Assembly: GCF_017916425.1 (NCBI RefSeq)
Contig: NZ_JAFMSX010000001.1
Coordinates: 992,001-1,056,000, forward strand
Reading direction: 5' to 3'
Source: Nocardioides sp. SYSU D00065
GTDB lineage: Bacteria; Actinomycetota; Actinomycetes; Propionibacteriales; Nocardioidaceae
DNA length: 64,000 bases
Below the pieces are notes generated by a model, which was given only the letters and a program-made list of their open reading frames with translations, ran no database searches and had not been told where the DNA came from. Position 1 is the first letter of the stretch, and each line of letters starts with the position of its first letter. The translations under genes and the position numbers were made by a program. This document shows positions 1 to 7,574 of this stretch, in pieces.

Positions 1-3000
1 AGGCGTTGCCTGCCCGGTCCTGCGCGGCGCCGGCCGGCACCGACACGCGGACCGTGCCGTCGGCGGCAGGAATCAGGGTGAAGGTCCAGGACCGGGGGCC
101 GCTGGCGGCCCAGTCGGAGACGGCTCCGTTGACGACCTGCACGTCATCGACGGCGAAGCCGGTGACGTCCTCGGGCCAGGTGACGGTGACCGCGAAGGAG
201 GCGGCGTTGCTCGGTGAGGTGACCGGAGACGTGACCTGCGGGGTCGGGCCTGTCTGGTCGTAGGTGCGGGTGGCCGCTGCGCCGGCGGTGTTGGTGTTGC
301 CCGCCGCGTCGCTCGCGACGCCCGCGGGGACCGCGACGGACACGGGTCCCTCGCCGGCCGGCACCACCAGCACCGTCCGCGTCGCGCCGGACCCGGACAG
401 GGTCGCCGTACCGCCCGAGACCGCGAGCTCGTCGACGTCCAGCCCGGTCACGGGCTCGGTGAAGGTGAGCGTGAAGCCGATGGGGTTGTCACCCGTCCGC
501 TCGCCGGCCGCCGAGGAGACCGTGACGCCCGGAGCGGTGGCGTCGTACGTCGTCGTGCTCGCCGCCGCGGCGTTGCCGTTGCCGGCGGCGTCGGCGACGG
601 ACCCGGCCGGTACTCGCAGGACCACCGGGCCCTCGGCCGTGGGCCGGACCCGGACGGTCCAGGGGCCGGACCCGGTGAGGGACTCCGCGGTGCCGCCGGA
701 GACCACGAGGTCGCCCATCGTCAGCGCGGCCACCTCCTCGCTGGCGCTCACCACCACGTCGTACGCCGCCCGCTGCGGGTCGGTCGGACCGGTCAGCGTG
801 AGGACCGGGGCGGTGCGGTCGGAGGTCCGCGAGGCACGGTTGCCGGCCGTGCTGGGGTTGCCCGCCGCGTCGCTGGCGGCGCCCGCCTCCGGTGTGACCG
901 ACACGGGTCCGTCGCCGCTCGGTGTCACCTGGACCGTCCACGACGCGGCAGGACCGGAGCCGCCGCCGGTGACGCCGACCGAGGAGACGGCGCCCCCGCC
1001 GACCGTCAGCCGGCCGGGGGCCGGCGCGGTCACGGCCTCGCTGAAGTCCAGCCGGAAGCCGATGAGATCGGCGTTGGTCGGGTCGGGCCCGAGCGCGGTC
1101 GTGGTGACCGCCGGCGCGACGGTGTCGATCGCGTACGCGGCGCCGGTCATCGGGAGGTTGTCGGTCGCCAGCCCGCGGCCGGTCGGGTCGGTCGCCGTGG
1201 CGGACGCCGGGACGCGAACGGCGAGCGTGCCGGTGCCGGTGGCCCGGGCGCTCACCACGCAGCTCGAGCCCGCGCAGGTGATGCCCGTGACGGTCGGGTC
1301 GGTGACGTCGACGGGCACGAGGACGACGTCCGAGGCGTCGAACCCGGTCACCGGCTGGTCGAAGGTGACGCGCCAGCGCACCGCGGCGCTGGTGGGCGAG
1401 GAGTCGAGCCGGGTGACGCTCTCGACCGCCAGCGGGTGGTCGAGGGTGACGGAGGCGGTGGCGGTGTTGGTGAGCGCGGGGTCGTCGACGACGGCGTCGG
1501 TCGCCGCGACCGCGGCGGTCGCGGTCCGGATCGTGCCCTCGGCACCGGCGGCCATCGTGCCGGTGAGGGTGATCGTGCCGCTGGCGCCGGGCTCCATGCG
1601 CGGGACGTCCCAGCCGCCACCGGACGCGACGGCCGGTCCGGTCACGGCGCTCCTGGTGACGGTGAAGCCGGGGAAGTCTACGGTCAGCCGGCTGGGCGCG
1701 CGACCGCTGGACGTGGCACTGGACCCGTAGCCGACGGTGACCGTGACCTGGTCGGCCGGGTTGACCCCCGCACGTGCGGGGCTCGGCCGGGCCGGGCTGA
1801 CGGCGATGGTGGTGGTGAGGTCGACGAGCGCGGCCGAGCGGCGTACGGCCACGCCGGGCCCGGCGTCCTGCCGCACCCGCGCCCAGACGTGGTGCACGGC
1901 GCCGCTGGCGTGCGCGACGAGGGCGGGTCGCATCGACTCGGCGTTGGGGTGGGACATGTTCGCGTCGGTCGTGCTGAGCTGGGTGAAGGGTTCGAGCCGT
2001 CCCGTGTTGCCGAAGCGGGCGGACATGACCTCGTAGTGCCCGGTGCCCGGGGTGCGGCGCGAGAAGTCCACGACGTACTGGCCCGGCTGGGCGGGGTCGG
2101 TCGCCACCGAGGGCCACGTGTCGTGGCCGGCCGTCAGGATCGCCCACCCCGTCATGGCGCCGTCGACGGCCAGCCGCGCGCTGGTGATCCGGTAGGACCC
2201 TGCGGAGTTGGAGGACCACACCACGCGGTAGCCGGCGTCGCTCGCGGCGATGTCGGGCGAGAGCTCCTCGACCGCGGACCCCAGGGCGGTCGCGCCGACA
2301 CCCGGGCTGTCGAGCGCGGTGACGGCCTCGTCGTCCACCCGTGCCGCGTGGATGCGCCGCAGCGGGGCGCCGCCGTCGAGCGCCGTGACGCCCTCCCAGA
2401 CGACGACCGAGCTCCGCGAGCCGGTGCTCGCCGAGGCCACCCGCGGCCGCGCGTGGTCGTACGCCGCTCCCGCGGGCGCCGCCGGGCTGACCCGGACGGC
2501 CGTGGGGACGGTGGCCGGATCGAGCGGGAGCTGGGCGGTCCAGACGTGGGTCTGGCCCTCGCCGGTGGCCGGGGTGTCGCCGTCCCAGACCACGCGGAGC
2601 ACGCCGTGGTCCATCGCGACGTCGGGGTGCTGCTGGTCGTAGGCGGCGTCGCCCGGCGCGACCGCCGTGACGGGGGTGGGGGCGACGAGTCCGAGGGCGC
2701 TCGGGTCGATCACCGCGTGCTGGATCTGCCAGCCGGTGAGGTCGTTCGGCGTCGGCGCTCCAGCTTTGTCCGCGATCGTGTCGCCCGCGAACACCAGTGC
2801 CACCCGGCCGTCCGGCAGCGTCGCCACCGCTGGGTCCGTCGCGTCGGTGGTCGCGTCGTCGACGCCGCCCATCCGGGCCAGCAGGACCGGGCTGCCGACG
2901 GCCGCGCCGGACACGTCGAGCAGCCGGCCGAAGATCTCGCGCTTGATCCCCTGCGCCGTCCCGGTCGTCACGGTGCGGGCGCCCTCCCACACCACGAGCG

Positions 3001-3181
3001 TGCGGCCGTCGGGCAGCGCGGCGACGACGGACTCGCCGGCGCCGGCCGGCGTGGTGGTCCCGGACACGATGGTCTCCCCCGGGCCGAAGGCGCCGGCGTG
3101 GGCAGGAGCGCCAAAGGCCGTCGGCAGCGACGCGGCCAGGGTCAGAGCGGTGGCCCCGGCGAGGCGGTGGCGAAGAGGCAC
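1..3181 (-). CDS. Large secreted protein with C-terminal bacterial Ig-like repeats (partial, 3' end outside window)
   Basis: The frame is open from a GTG at 3181 to the window edge (about 1,060 codons) with no stop. The start is supported by AAGGA five bases upstream. A Sec-type signal peptide ends in APAHA near residue 29. Residues about 35-420 contain repeated LPDGR and VxWDG phrases, suggesting a beta-propeller-like sequence. Residues about 460-565 resemble DUF11-type beta sandwiches. From about residue 590 on there are Ig-like modules; four carry the PAGxAxDAAGN signature (near residues 767, 864, 960 and 1054), spaced about 95 residues, as in the Big_12 family. It is probably an extracellular or wall-associated protein. 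It is last in the window in a run with three tail-collar genes and a DUF6916 gene. Its ligand and anchoring mode are unknown because the C-terminus is missing. Confidence 0.8.
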   Translation of the reverse strand, partial: MPLRHRLAGATALTLAASLPTAFGAPAHAGAFGPGETIVSGTTTPAGAGESVVAALPDGRTLVVWEGARTVTTGTAQGIKREIFGRLLDVSGAAVGSPVLLARMGGVDDATTDATDPAVATLPDGRVALVFAGDTIADKAGAPTPNDLTGWQIQHAVIDPSALGLVAPTPVTAVAPGDAAYDQQHPDVAMDHGVLRVVWDGDTPATGEGQTHVWTAQLPLDPATVPTAVRVSPAAPAGAAYDHARPRVASASTGSRSSVVVWEGVTALDGGAPLRRIHAARVDDEAVTALDSPGVGATALGSAVEELSPDIAASDAGYRVVWSSNSAGSYRITSARLAVDGAMTGWAILTAGHDTWPSVATDPAQPGQYVVDFSRRTPGTGHYEVMSARFGNTGRLEPFTQLSTTDANMSHPNAESMRPALVAHASGAVHHVWARVRQDAGPGVAVRRSAALVDLTTTIAVSPARPSPARAGVNPADQVTVTVGYGSSATSSGRAPSRLTVDFPGFTVTRSAVTGPAVASGGGWDVPRMEPGASGTITLTGTMAAGAEGTIRTATAAVAATDAVVDDPALTNTATASVTLDHPLAVESVTRLDSSPTSAAVRWRVTFDQPVTGFDASDVVLVPVDVTDPTVTGITCAGSSCVVSARATGTGTLAVRVPASATATDPTGRGLATDNLPMTGAAYAIDTVAPAVTTTALGPDPTNADLIGFRLDFSEAVTAPAPGRLTVGGGAVSSVGVTGGGSGPAASWTVQVTPSGDGPVSVTPEAGAASDAAGNPSTAGNRASRTSDRTAPVLTLTGPTDPQRAAYDVVVSASEEVAALTMGDLVVSGGTAESLTGSGPWTVRVRPTAEGPVVLRVPAGSVADAAGNGNAAAASTTTYDATAPGVTVSSAAGERTGDNPIGFTLTFTEPVTGLDVDELAVSGGTATLSGSGATRTVLVVPAGEGPVSVAVPAGVASDAAGNTNTAGAAATRTYDQTGPTPQVTSPVTSPSNAASFAVTVTWPEDVTGFAVDDVQVVNGAVSDWAASGPRSWTFTLIPAADGTVRVSVPAGAAQDRAGNA

Positions 3182-3240
3182 GGGAGTCCTTGAGGTGTGA
3201 TGGCTCGGCCCGCGTCGGGTCCTGGGCGGACCCGGACGGG

Positions 3241-3747
3241 TCAGCCGAAGGTCGGGAAGATGCCCTGGGTGGCGATGATCGCGTTGAGGGTCAGGTAGGG
3301 CTGCATGTTCTGGTGCGGCACGCTGCCGCCGACGACGGATACGGCCGAGGGATGGAAGGTGCCGTTGACCGCCGCCTGCGTCGTGTAGGTGCGCTCGCCG
3401 CTCGCGAAGGCCGCGCCGGCCGGTGCCCCGGGGTCCCCGGTGGTGCCGCGGTGGTCGCTGGCCGGGTAGGTGTGGAGGTGCGCCGGCATCTCCGCGGCGG
3501 TGAGCCTGTGCTCCGCCGCACCGCCCATCTGACCGGGACCCGGCGTCCCGGCACCGACGATGACGCGCCCCTGGAGGTTGGGCAGGGCGAACGTGGTCTG
3601 CCCGTTGCCGCCGTAGTGGGTGCCGAGCAGGGAGAACAGGGCCTGGTTCTGGTTGATGGGCAGCAGCTGGCCGTTGCAAAGCGCCCAGCCTCTTGGCGCG
3701 TAGGTGAAGGCGACCCACTGGATCTCGCCGAGGTGCGGTTCGAGCAT
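3241..3747 (-). CDS. Phage tail-collar (MdpB-type) protein, copy A
   Basis: A 168-residue protein with the compact tail-collar fold signature: an N-terminal GEI motif, then WALCNGQLLPI, then LLGTHYGGNG and TTFALPNLQGR, then a His-containing MPAHLHTY segment and the closing MQPYLTLNAIIA. Microcystin-dependent-protein-like tail-collar proteins of this length are common outside phages in actinobacteria, and their role is not established. The start has GAGAGG upstream. The gene lies 10 bases downstream of copy B and 59 bases upstream of the Ig-repeat gene. No signal peptide is visible. There are no other phage structural genes nearby, so this is unlikely to be prophage. Confidence 0.88.
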   Translation of the reverse strand: MLEPHLGEIQWVAFTYAPRGWALCNGQLLPINQNQALFSLLGTHYGGNGQTTFALPNLQGRVIVGAGTPGPGQMGGAAEHRLTAAEMPAHLHTYPASDHRGTTGDPGAPAGAAFASGERTYTTQAAVNGTFHPSAVSVVGGSVPHQNMQPYLTLNAIIATQGIFPTFG

Positions 3748-3757
3748 GGTGAACCTC

Positions 3758-4264
3758 TCAGGACCGGGTGGGGAACACGCCCTGGAGCGCGATCGCGTAG
3801 TACAGGGTGAGATAGGGCTGCATGTTGTTGTGGGGCAGGTCGCTGCCGGAGGGGTGCAGGATGCTGTCGGCGCCGCCGGTGGAGTGGTAGAGAGGCACCT
3901 CGCTCGTCGCCGGGGCCGACGTGACCGGGTTGGCCGTCGTCGCCGGGCCGGGAGCGGCGTTCACCGAGTGGACGTGCCAAGGCATCTCGGCCTGGCTGAG
4001 GGTCACGGTCTCCGAGCCACCCACCTCCCCCAGGTGCCGCTCGCTCAGTCCGGGACCCTGGCCCGGGTGCAGCGCGACCGAGCCGTTGAGGTTCGGCAGC
4101 GCGAACGTGGTCTTGCCGTTCCCGCCGTACGTGATGCCGAGCAGGGCGAAGAGTGCGGTGTTCTGCGAGATGGGCAGGATCTGGCCGTTGCACCATGCCC
4201 AGTTCTGCGGGCACATGGTGTAGGGGAACAGGTTGATCTCACCCACGAAGGGATCGCTGGCCAC
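3758..4264 (-). CDS. Phage tail-collar (MdpB-type) protein, copy B
   Basis: A 168-residue paralogue of its two neighbours. The same landmarks appear in the same order: VGEINLFPY, WAWCNGQILPI, LLGITYGGNGKTTFALPNL, the QAEMPWHVHSV histidine segment and the terminal MQPYLTLYYAIALQG. The loop after the histidine segment differs most among the three copies. The start codon is GTG, with GGAGG five bases upstream. The gene sits between copies C and A with gaps of 13 and 10 bases, so one transcript is likely. Function is unknown. The family name refers to a cyanobacterial protein whose abundance depends on microcystin, which says nothing about its role here. Confidence 0.88.
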   Translation of the reverse strand: MASDPFVGEINLFPYTMCPQNWAWCNGQILPISQNTALFALLGITYGGNGKTTFALPNLNGSVALHPGQGPGLSERHLGEVGGSETVTLSQAEMPWHVHSVNAAPGPATTANPVTSAPATSEVPLYHSTGGADSILHPSGSDLPHNNMQPYLTLYYAIALQGVFPTRS

Positions 4265-4277
4265 AGGGTCCTCCCGG

Positions 4278-4775
4278 TCAGGGCATCGGCGGGTACGCGC
4301 CGTAGAGCGCGAGAATGAAGTTGATGCCCAGGTAGGGCTGCATGTTGTCGTGCGGCTGCGAGCCGCCCGCGGGAGTCGTCGTGGCCATGGGCTCGGACGC
4401 AGCCTCGGACGACCACACGACCTCGCTGGGCGCCGCGGCCGGGACGCCGCCGACGGCCGAGCGGCTGCCGGCCGGGGTCGAGGAGACGGGCAGGCCGTGG
4501 GTGTGCGGCGGGAGCTGGCTGGCCGTCAGGGTGACGGTCTCGACCCCGCCGAGGCTGGCGAGCTGGTGGCCCGGGCCCGCGTGCAGCGGCACCCGACCGC
4601 GCAGGTCGGGCAGGCGGAACGTCGTCACACCGTTGCCGCCGTACATCGTCCCGATGAGCTGGTAGAGCACATCGTGTTCCGCGATCTGCAGCTCGCGTCC
4701 GTCGCAGAAGCCCCAGCCGACGGGCTCGAAGGTGCCGGCGAACATGCGGAGCTCGCCGATGAAGGGCTCGGCCAT
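4278..4775 (-). CDS. Phage tail-collar (MdpB-type) protein, copy C
   Basis: A 165-residue member of the same trio: IGELRMFAGTF, WGFCDGRELQI, LIGTMYGGNGVTTFRLPDLRGR, QLPPHTHGL and the closing MQPYLGINFILALYG. Asp replaces Asn in the CDGR motif, and an alanine-rich insertion follows the histidine motif. The ATG overlaps the stop of the DUF6916 gene by one base (TGATG), and GAGAGG lies upstream, which indicates translational coupling. It is the first of three tandem paralogues. Three diverged copies kept side by side suggest a hetero-oligomeric assembly, which is an inference. Confidence 0.88.
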   Translation of the reverse strand: MAEPFIGELRMFAGTFEPVGWGFCDGRELQIAEHDVLYQLIGTMYGGNGVTTFRLPDLRGRVPLHAGPGHQLASLGGVETVTLTASQLPPHTHGLPVSSTPAGSRSAVGGVPAAAPSEVVWSSEAASEPMATTTPAGGSQPHDNMQPYLGINFILALYGAYPPMP

Positions 4776-5257
4776 CAGCCTCTCCAGCCGTTGAAGGTCG
4801 CGGTCACGACCGTGCGCCTGCCCCGGTCAGCACCAGGGACGACGAAGAGCCGGAACCGCCGGGATCGGCGCGCGCGCAGGCTCCACGTGCCCTGCTCGAC
4901 CACGCCGCGCGTGGTGAAGACGAGCACGTAGGACTGGCGGCGCCAGCGGGCCAGCCGCTCGCCGCGGAGCCCGGGCGGACGGTAGGGCGCGTCCTGCACC
5001 GCGTCGAGGCGCAGCGCGACGCGCCGGCCGTCCCGCGTGGCGACGAACGTCTCCCCGACGAGCTTGTCGAACCGGGACCGTCTCGGAGCGCGCGCCGCCT
5101 CGGCGACGTCCGGAGCGGCCACGGTCGCCACGGTCGCGACGCCTGCGGCGACCACCGTCCTGCGCGTGGCAGCGGTCGAGACCAGCGGTATGCGTGCGTC
5201 CACCCGTGTGAGATCGATCCTGTGTGCGCCGACGATGACAGGAGGACGCTTCCACAC
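4775..5257 (-). CDS. DUF6916-type protein with Tat-like N-terminus
   Basis: The longest frame starts at a GTG (5257) without a good ribosome-binding site. A GTG 18 codons downstream (VDARIPLVS) is an alternative, with AGGA about 14 bases before it. An ATRRTV segment is followed by a hydrophobic alanine/valine stretch ending in AEAARA, resembling a short Tat or Sec signal. The remaining roughly 110 residues contain LVGETF, VALRLDAV and a terminal TATFNGW. This matches my recollection of the DUF6916 family, which is found beside tail-collar proteins. It is the first gene of the operon leading into the three collar genes and the Ig-repeat gene. No enzymatic motif is visible. Confidence 0.65.
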   Translation of the reverse strand: MWKRPPVIVGAHRIDLTRVDARIPLVSTAATRRTVVAAGVATVATVAAPDVAEAARAPRRSRFDKLVGETFVATRDGRRVALRLDAVQDAPYRPPGLRGERLARWRRQSYVLVFTTRGVVEQGTWSLRARRSRRFRLFVVPGADRGRRTVVTATFNGWRG

Positions 5258-5326
5258 CGATCGCGGGCCCGTGGCGTTTTCGCCGAACCTGCGGCACTGG
5301 TGTGGACCACCGCCGCCGCGCGTCGC

Positions 5327-5614
5327 TCAGTCGCGACCGACCCGGATGCGTACGTCGACCAGGTCGCCGAGCTCGACCTGCTCCGCACGGCGCACCGCGT
5401 CCTTCACCGGCAGGAACCAGGTCTCCTCGCGCGGGAACATGGACGTGGTGAACTCGGTGCCGCCGATCCAGGCGCGCACCGGCACGACGCCCCAGTAGAC
5501 GACGTCCGCCTTGACCTCGTCGACGAGGTCGGCGGCATCGAGCGGCAGGCGCACGAAGTGGTACGGCGCCGGCCCGCGCCACTCGACCACCTCGCCGCGG
5601 CACTCGATCTCCAT
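5327..5614 (-). CDS. DUF1905 domain protein
   Basis: A 95-residue protein that is almost entirely one DUF1905 domain: an N-terminal strand (VVEWRGPAPYHFVRLP), a GVVPVRAWIGG segment and the conserved FPREETWFLPVKDAVR, followed by a GDLVDVRIRV strand. These are small beta-barrel proteins of unknown function. CAGGGT lies six bases before the ATG and no ribosome-binding site is present, which would fit leaderless transcription with a weak -10. The gene ends 69 bases before the DUF6916 frame begins, so it may be the promoter-proximal member of that run or an independent unit. Confidence 0.85.
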   Translation of the reverse strand: MEIECRGEVVEWRGPAPYHFVRLPLDAADLVDEVKADVVYWGVVPVRAWIGGTEFTTSMFPREETWFLPVKDAVRRAEQVELGDLVDVRIRVGRD

Positions 5615-5860
5615 GCCCCCACCCTGGCAGCCCGCCGCGTCCGCGGACCAGCCCCGGGACCGGAGACGGGCGGAAGTCGCAGGACTCCCGCCCGTCCCCT
5701 TCCGCCGCGCCCCTGTCGCGCGGCGGCCCTCCCTGGAGGGTCTGGGTCCGGCTCGGGTCGCATCTGGTCCTCCCGAGATCGGATACGTCGCCTGCCCAAC
5801 GACGCGACCCGCACCAGGTCACGCGGGGACCGACCCCCGTACCCCCATTGCCCGCACTGC

Positions 5861-5866
5861 GACACT
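5861..5866 (+). promoter_or_regulatory. Putative leaderless -10 element of the AarF gene
   Basis: GACACT ends six bases before the ATG at 5873 and no Shine-Dalgarno sequence precedes the start. The first base departs from TANNNT, so this is weaker than the other leaderless sites in the window. Confidence 0.4.
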
Positions 5867-5872
5867 GGGCCC

Positions 5873-7240
5873 ATGACCGAGTTGCCGCGCAAGGCCGCCG
5901 CCCGCACGGCCCGTCTGGCCGCGTTGCCCCTCGGCTACGCCGGGCGCCAGGCGATGGGCCTGGGCAAGCGCCTCGGCGGCAAGCCGGCCGAGGCGGTGCT
6001 GACGGAGGTCCAGCAGCGCACCGCCGAGCAGCTGTTCCGCACGCTGGGCGAGCTCAAGGGCGGCGCGATGAAGTTCGGACAGGCGCTGTCGGTGCTCGAG
6101 GCGGCGCTGCCGGAGGAGGTCAGCGCGCCCTACCGCGAGCACCTCACCGCCCTGCAGGACTCCGCGCCGCCGATGGCGACGGCGACGGTCCGCGAGCAGC
6201 TCGCCGCGCACCTCGGCGAGGACTGGGCCGAGCGGCTGGTGTGGCTCGACGGTGCCCCCACCGCGGCCGCCTCGATCGGGCAGGTCCACCGGGGCCGCTG
6301 GGTCGACCACGCCGTCGACCATGCCTCCGGGGTTTCCGGGGAGCGCGAGGTCGCGGTCAAGGTCCAGTACCCCGGTGCGGGCGAGGCGCTCATGTCCGAC
6401 CTGCGGCAGATCGCGCGCGTGGCGCGCGGCGTCGCGCCCGTCTTCCCGGGCATCGACATCAAGCCGCTCGTCGCCGAGCTCCAGGCCCGGGCCGCCGACG
6501 AGCTCGACTACCACCTCGAGGCCGAGGCGCAGGCGGCGTACGCCGAGGCCTTCGCCGACCACCCCGACATCGTCGTGCCGGCCGTGGTCGCGGTGGGCAA
6601 CGAGGTGCTGGTCACGGAGTGGATGGACTCCGCCTACTCCCTGGCGCACGTCATCCGCGAGGGCACCCAGGCCGAGCGCGACCACTACGGCGAGCTGTTC
6701 GTCCGGTTCCTGTTCGAGGGTCCCCGGCGCACCGGCATGCTCCACGCCGACCCGCACCCCGGCAACTACCGCGTGATCCCGGCGCCCGACGGCGGGCCCG
6801 GCCGGCTCGGCGTCCTCGACTTCGGCGCCGTCGCCCGGCTGCCGAACGGCGGCCTGCCGGAGGCGATGGGCCGGTTGATCCGCATCGCGCTGGAGTCCGA
6901 CGAGGAGTCGCTGGTCGCGGGACTGCGCGAGGAGGGCTTCATCAAGGAGCGCACGACGGTCGACCCGGCCCTGCTCCTGGACTACCTCTCCCCGTTCGTC
7001 GAGCCCGCCGGGGAGGAGCGCTTCACCTTCACCCGCGACTGGATGCGCGAGCAGTTCGAGCGGATCAACGACCCCCGCGCCGAGACCTTCACCCTGGCCA
7101 CCAAGCTCAACCTGCCCCCGTCGTACCTCCTCATCCACCGCACCTGGCTCGGCGCACTGGGCCTGCTCAGCCAGCTCGGCGCGTCGGCCCCCTTCCGCGA
7201 GATCCTCGAGGAGTCGCTGCCGGGGTTCGCGGCCGACTGA
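5873..7240 (+). CDS. AarF/ABC1/UbiB-family atypical kinase
   Basis: A 455-residue member of the ABC1 (UbiB/AarF/ADCK) atypical kinase family. Visible landmarks are KFGQ near residue 65 (the family's KxGQ helix), the alanine-rich AAASIGQVH nucleotide loop, the AVKVQYPG lysine strand near residue 160, HADPHPGN near 291 and DFGAVARL near 316 (metal-binding DFG-like motif). Family members support isoprenoid-quinone or lipid homeostasis. In actinobacteria, which use menaquinone, the substrate is not settled. The ATG at 5873 is chosen because the family's N-terminus begins there and a -10-like hexamer lies just upstream. The gene is convergent with the VWA operon across a palindromic repeat array. 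Confidence 0.92.
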   Translation: MTELPRKAAARTARLAALPLGYAGRQAMGLGKRLGGKPAEAVLTEVQQRTAEQLFRTLGELKGGAMKFGQALSVLEAALPEEVSAPYREHLTALQDSAPPMATATVREQLAAHLGEDWAERLVWLDGAPTAAASIGQVHRGRWVDHAVDHASGVSGEREVAVKVQYPGAGEALMSDLRQIARVARGVAPVFPGIDIKPLVAELQARAADELDYHLEAEAQAAYAEAFADHPDIVVPAVVAVGNEVLVTEWMDSAYSLAHVIREGTQAERDHYGELFVRFLFEGPRRTGMLHADPHPGNYRVIPAPDGGPGRLGVLDFGAVARLPNGGLPEAMGRLIRIALESDEESLVAGLREEGFIKERTTVDPALLLDYLSPFVEPAGEERFTFTRDWMREQFERINDPRAETFTLATKLNLPPSYLLIHRTWLGALGLLSQLGASAPFREILEESLPGFAAD

Positions 7241-7249
7241 TCCGCGGGT

Positions 7250-7553
7250 GCCTGTTCGGCGACATCCCTTGGTGGAGCAGCGGGCGGGGCTCCGCGACAA
7301 TCATCAAGGTATGTCGCCGAACAGGCACTTCCCCGGGTCAACTCGGCACGGGAAGTGCCCATCGACCGACATCCCTTGATGGAGCAGCGGGCGGGGCTCC
7401 GCGACATCCATCAAGGTATGTCGCCGAACAGGCACTTCCCCGGGTCAACTCAGCACGGGAAGTGCCCATCGACCGACATCCCTTGATGAAGCAGCAGGCG
7501 GAGCTCCGCGACATCCACCAAGGTATGTCGCCGAACAGGCACTTCCCTGGCTC
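7250..7553. repeat. 107-bp tandem palindromic repeat (about 2.7 copies) between convergent genes
   Basis: Copies begin at 7261, 7368 and 7475, an exact 107-base period, and the third copy is truncated. Each carries nested inverted repeats: CCTTGATGGA pairs with TCCATCAAGG, GGAGC pairs with GCTCC, and GGCACTTCCC pairs with GGGAAGTGCC. The left edge (7250-7265) is a perfect 16-base inverted match to 7311-7326. The copies are nearly identical, so the expansion looks recent. It fills the 334-base gap between the AarF stop and the VWA stop, and no gene is present there. Confidence 0.9.
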
Positions 7554-7574
7554 GGCGAACCGACACCCCGAACC

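Noticed and set aside
489-2990. An 833-codon minus-strand frame inside the Ig-repeat gene, and a 488-codon plus-strand frame at 264-1730.
   Set aside because: Composition is extreme (Arg/Gly or Thr/Val/Ala), no ribosome-binding site or fold, while the frame from GTG 3181 gives a signal peptide and Ig modules.
3241-4775. Prophage remnant based on the tail-collar domains.
   Set aside because: No other phage gene is visible; MdpB-type collar proteins occur widely in non-phage operons.
7250-7553. CRISPR array.
   Set aside because: The repeat unit is 107 bases and tandem without unique spacers, and no cas genes are present.
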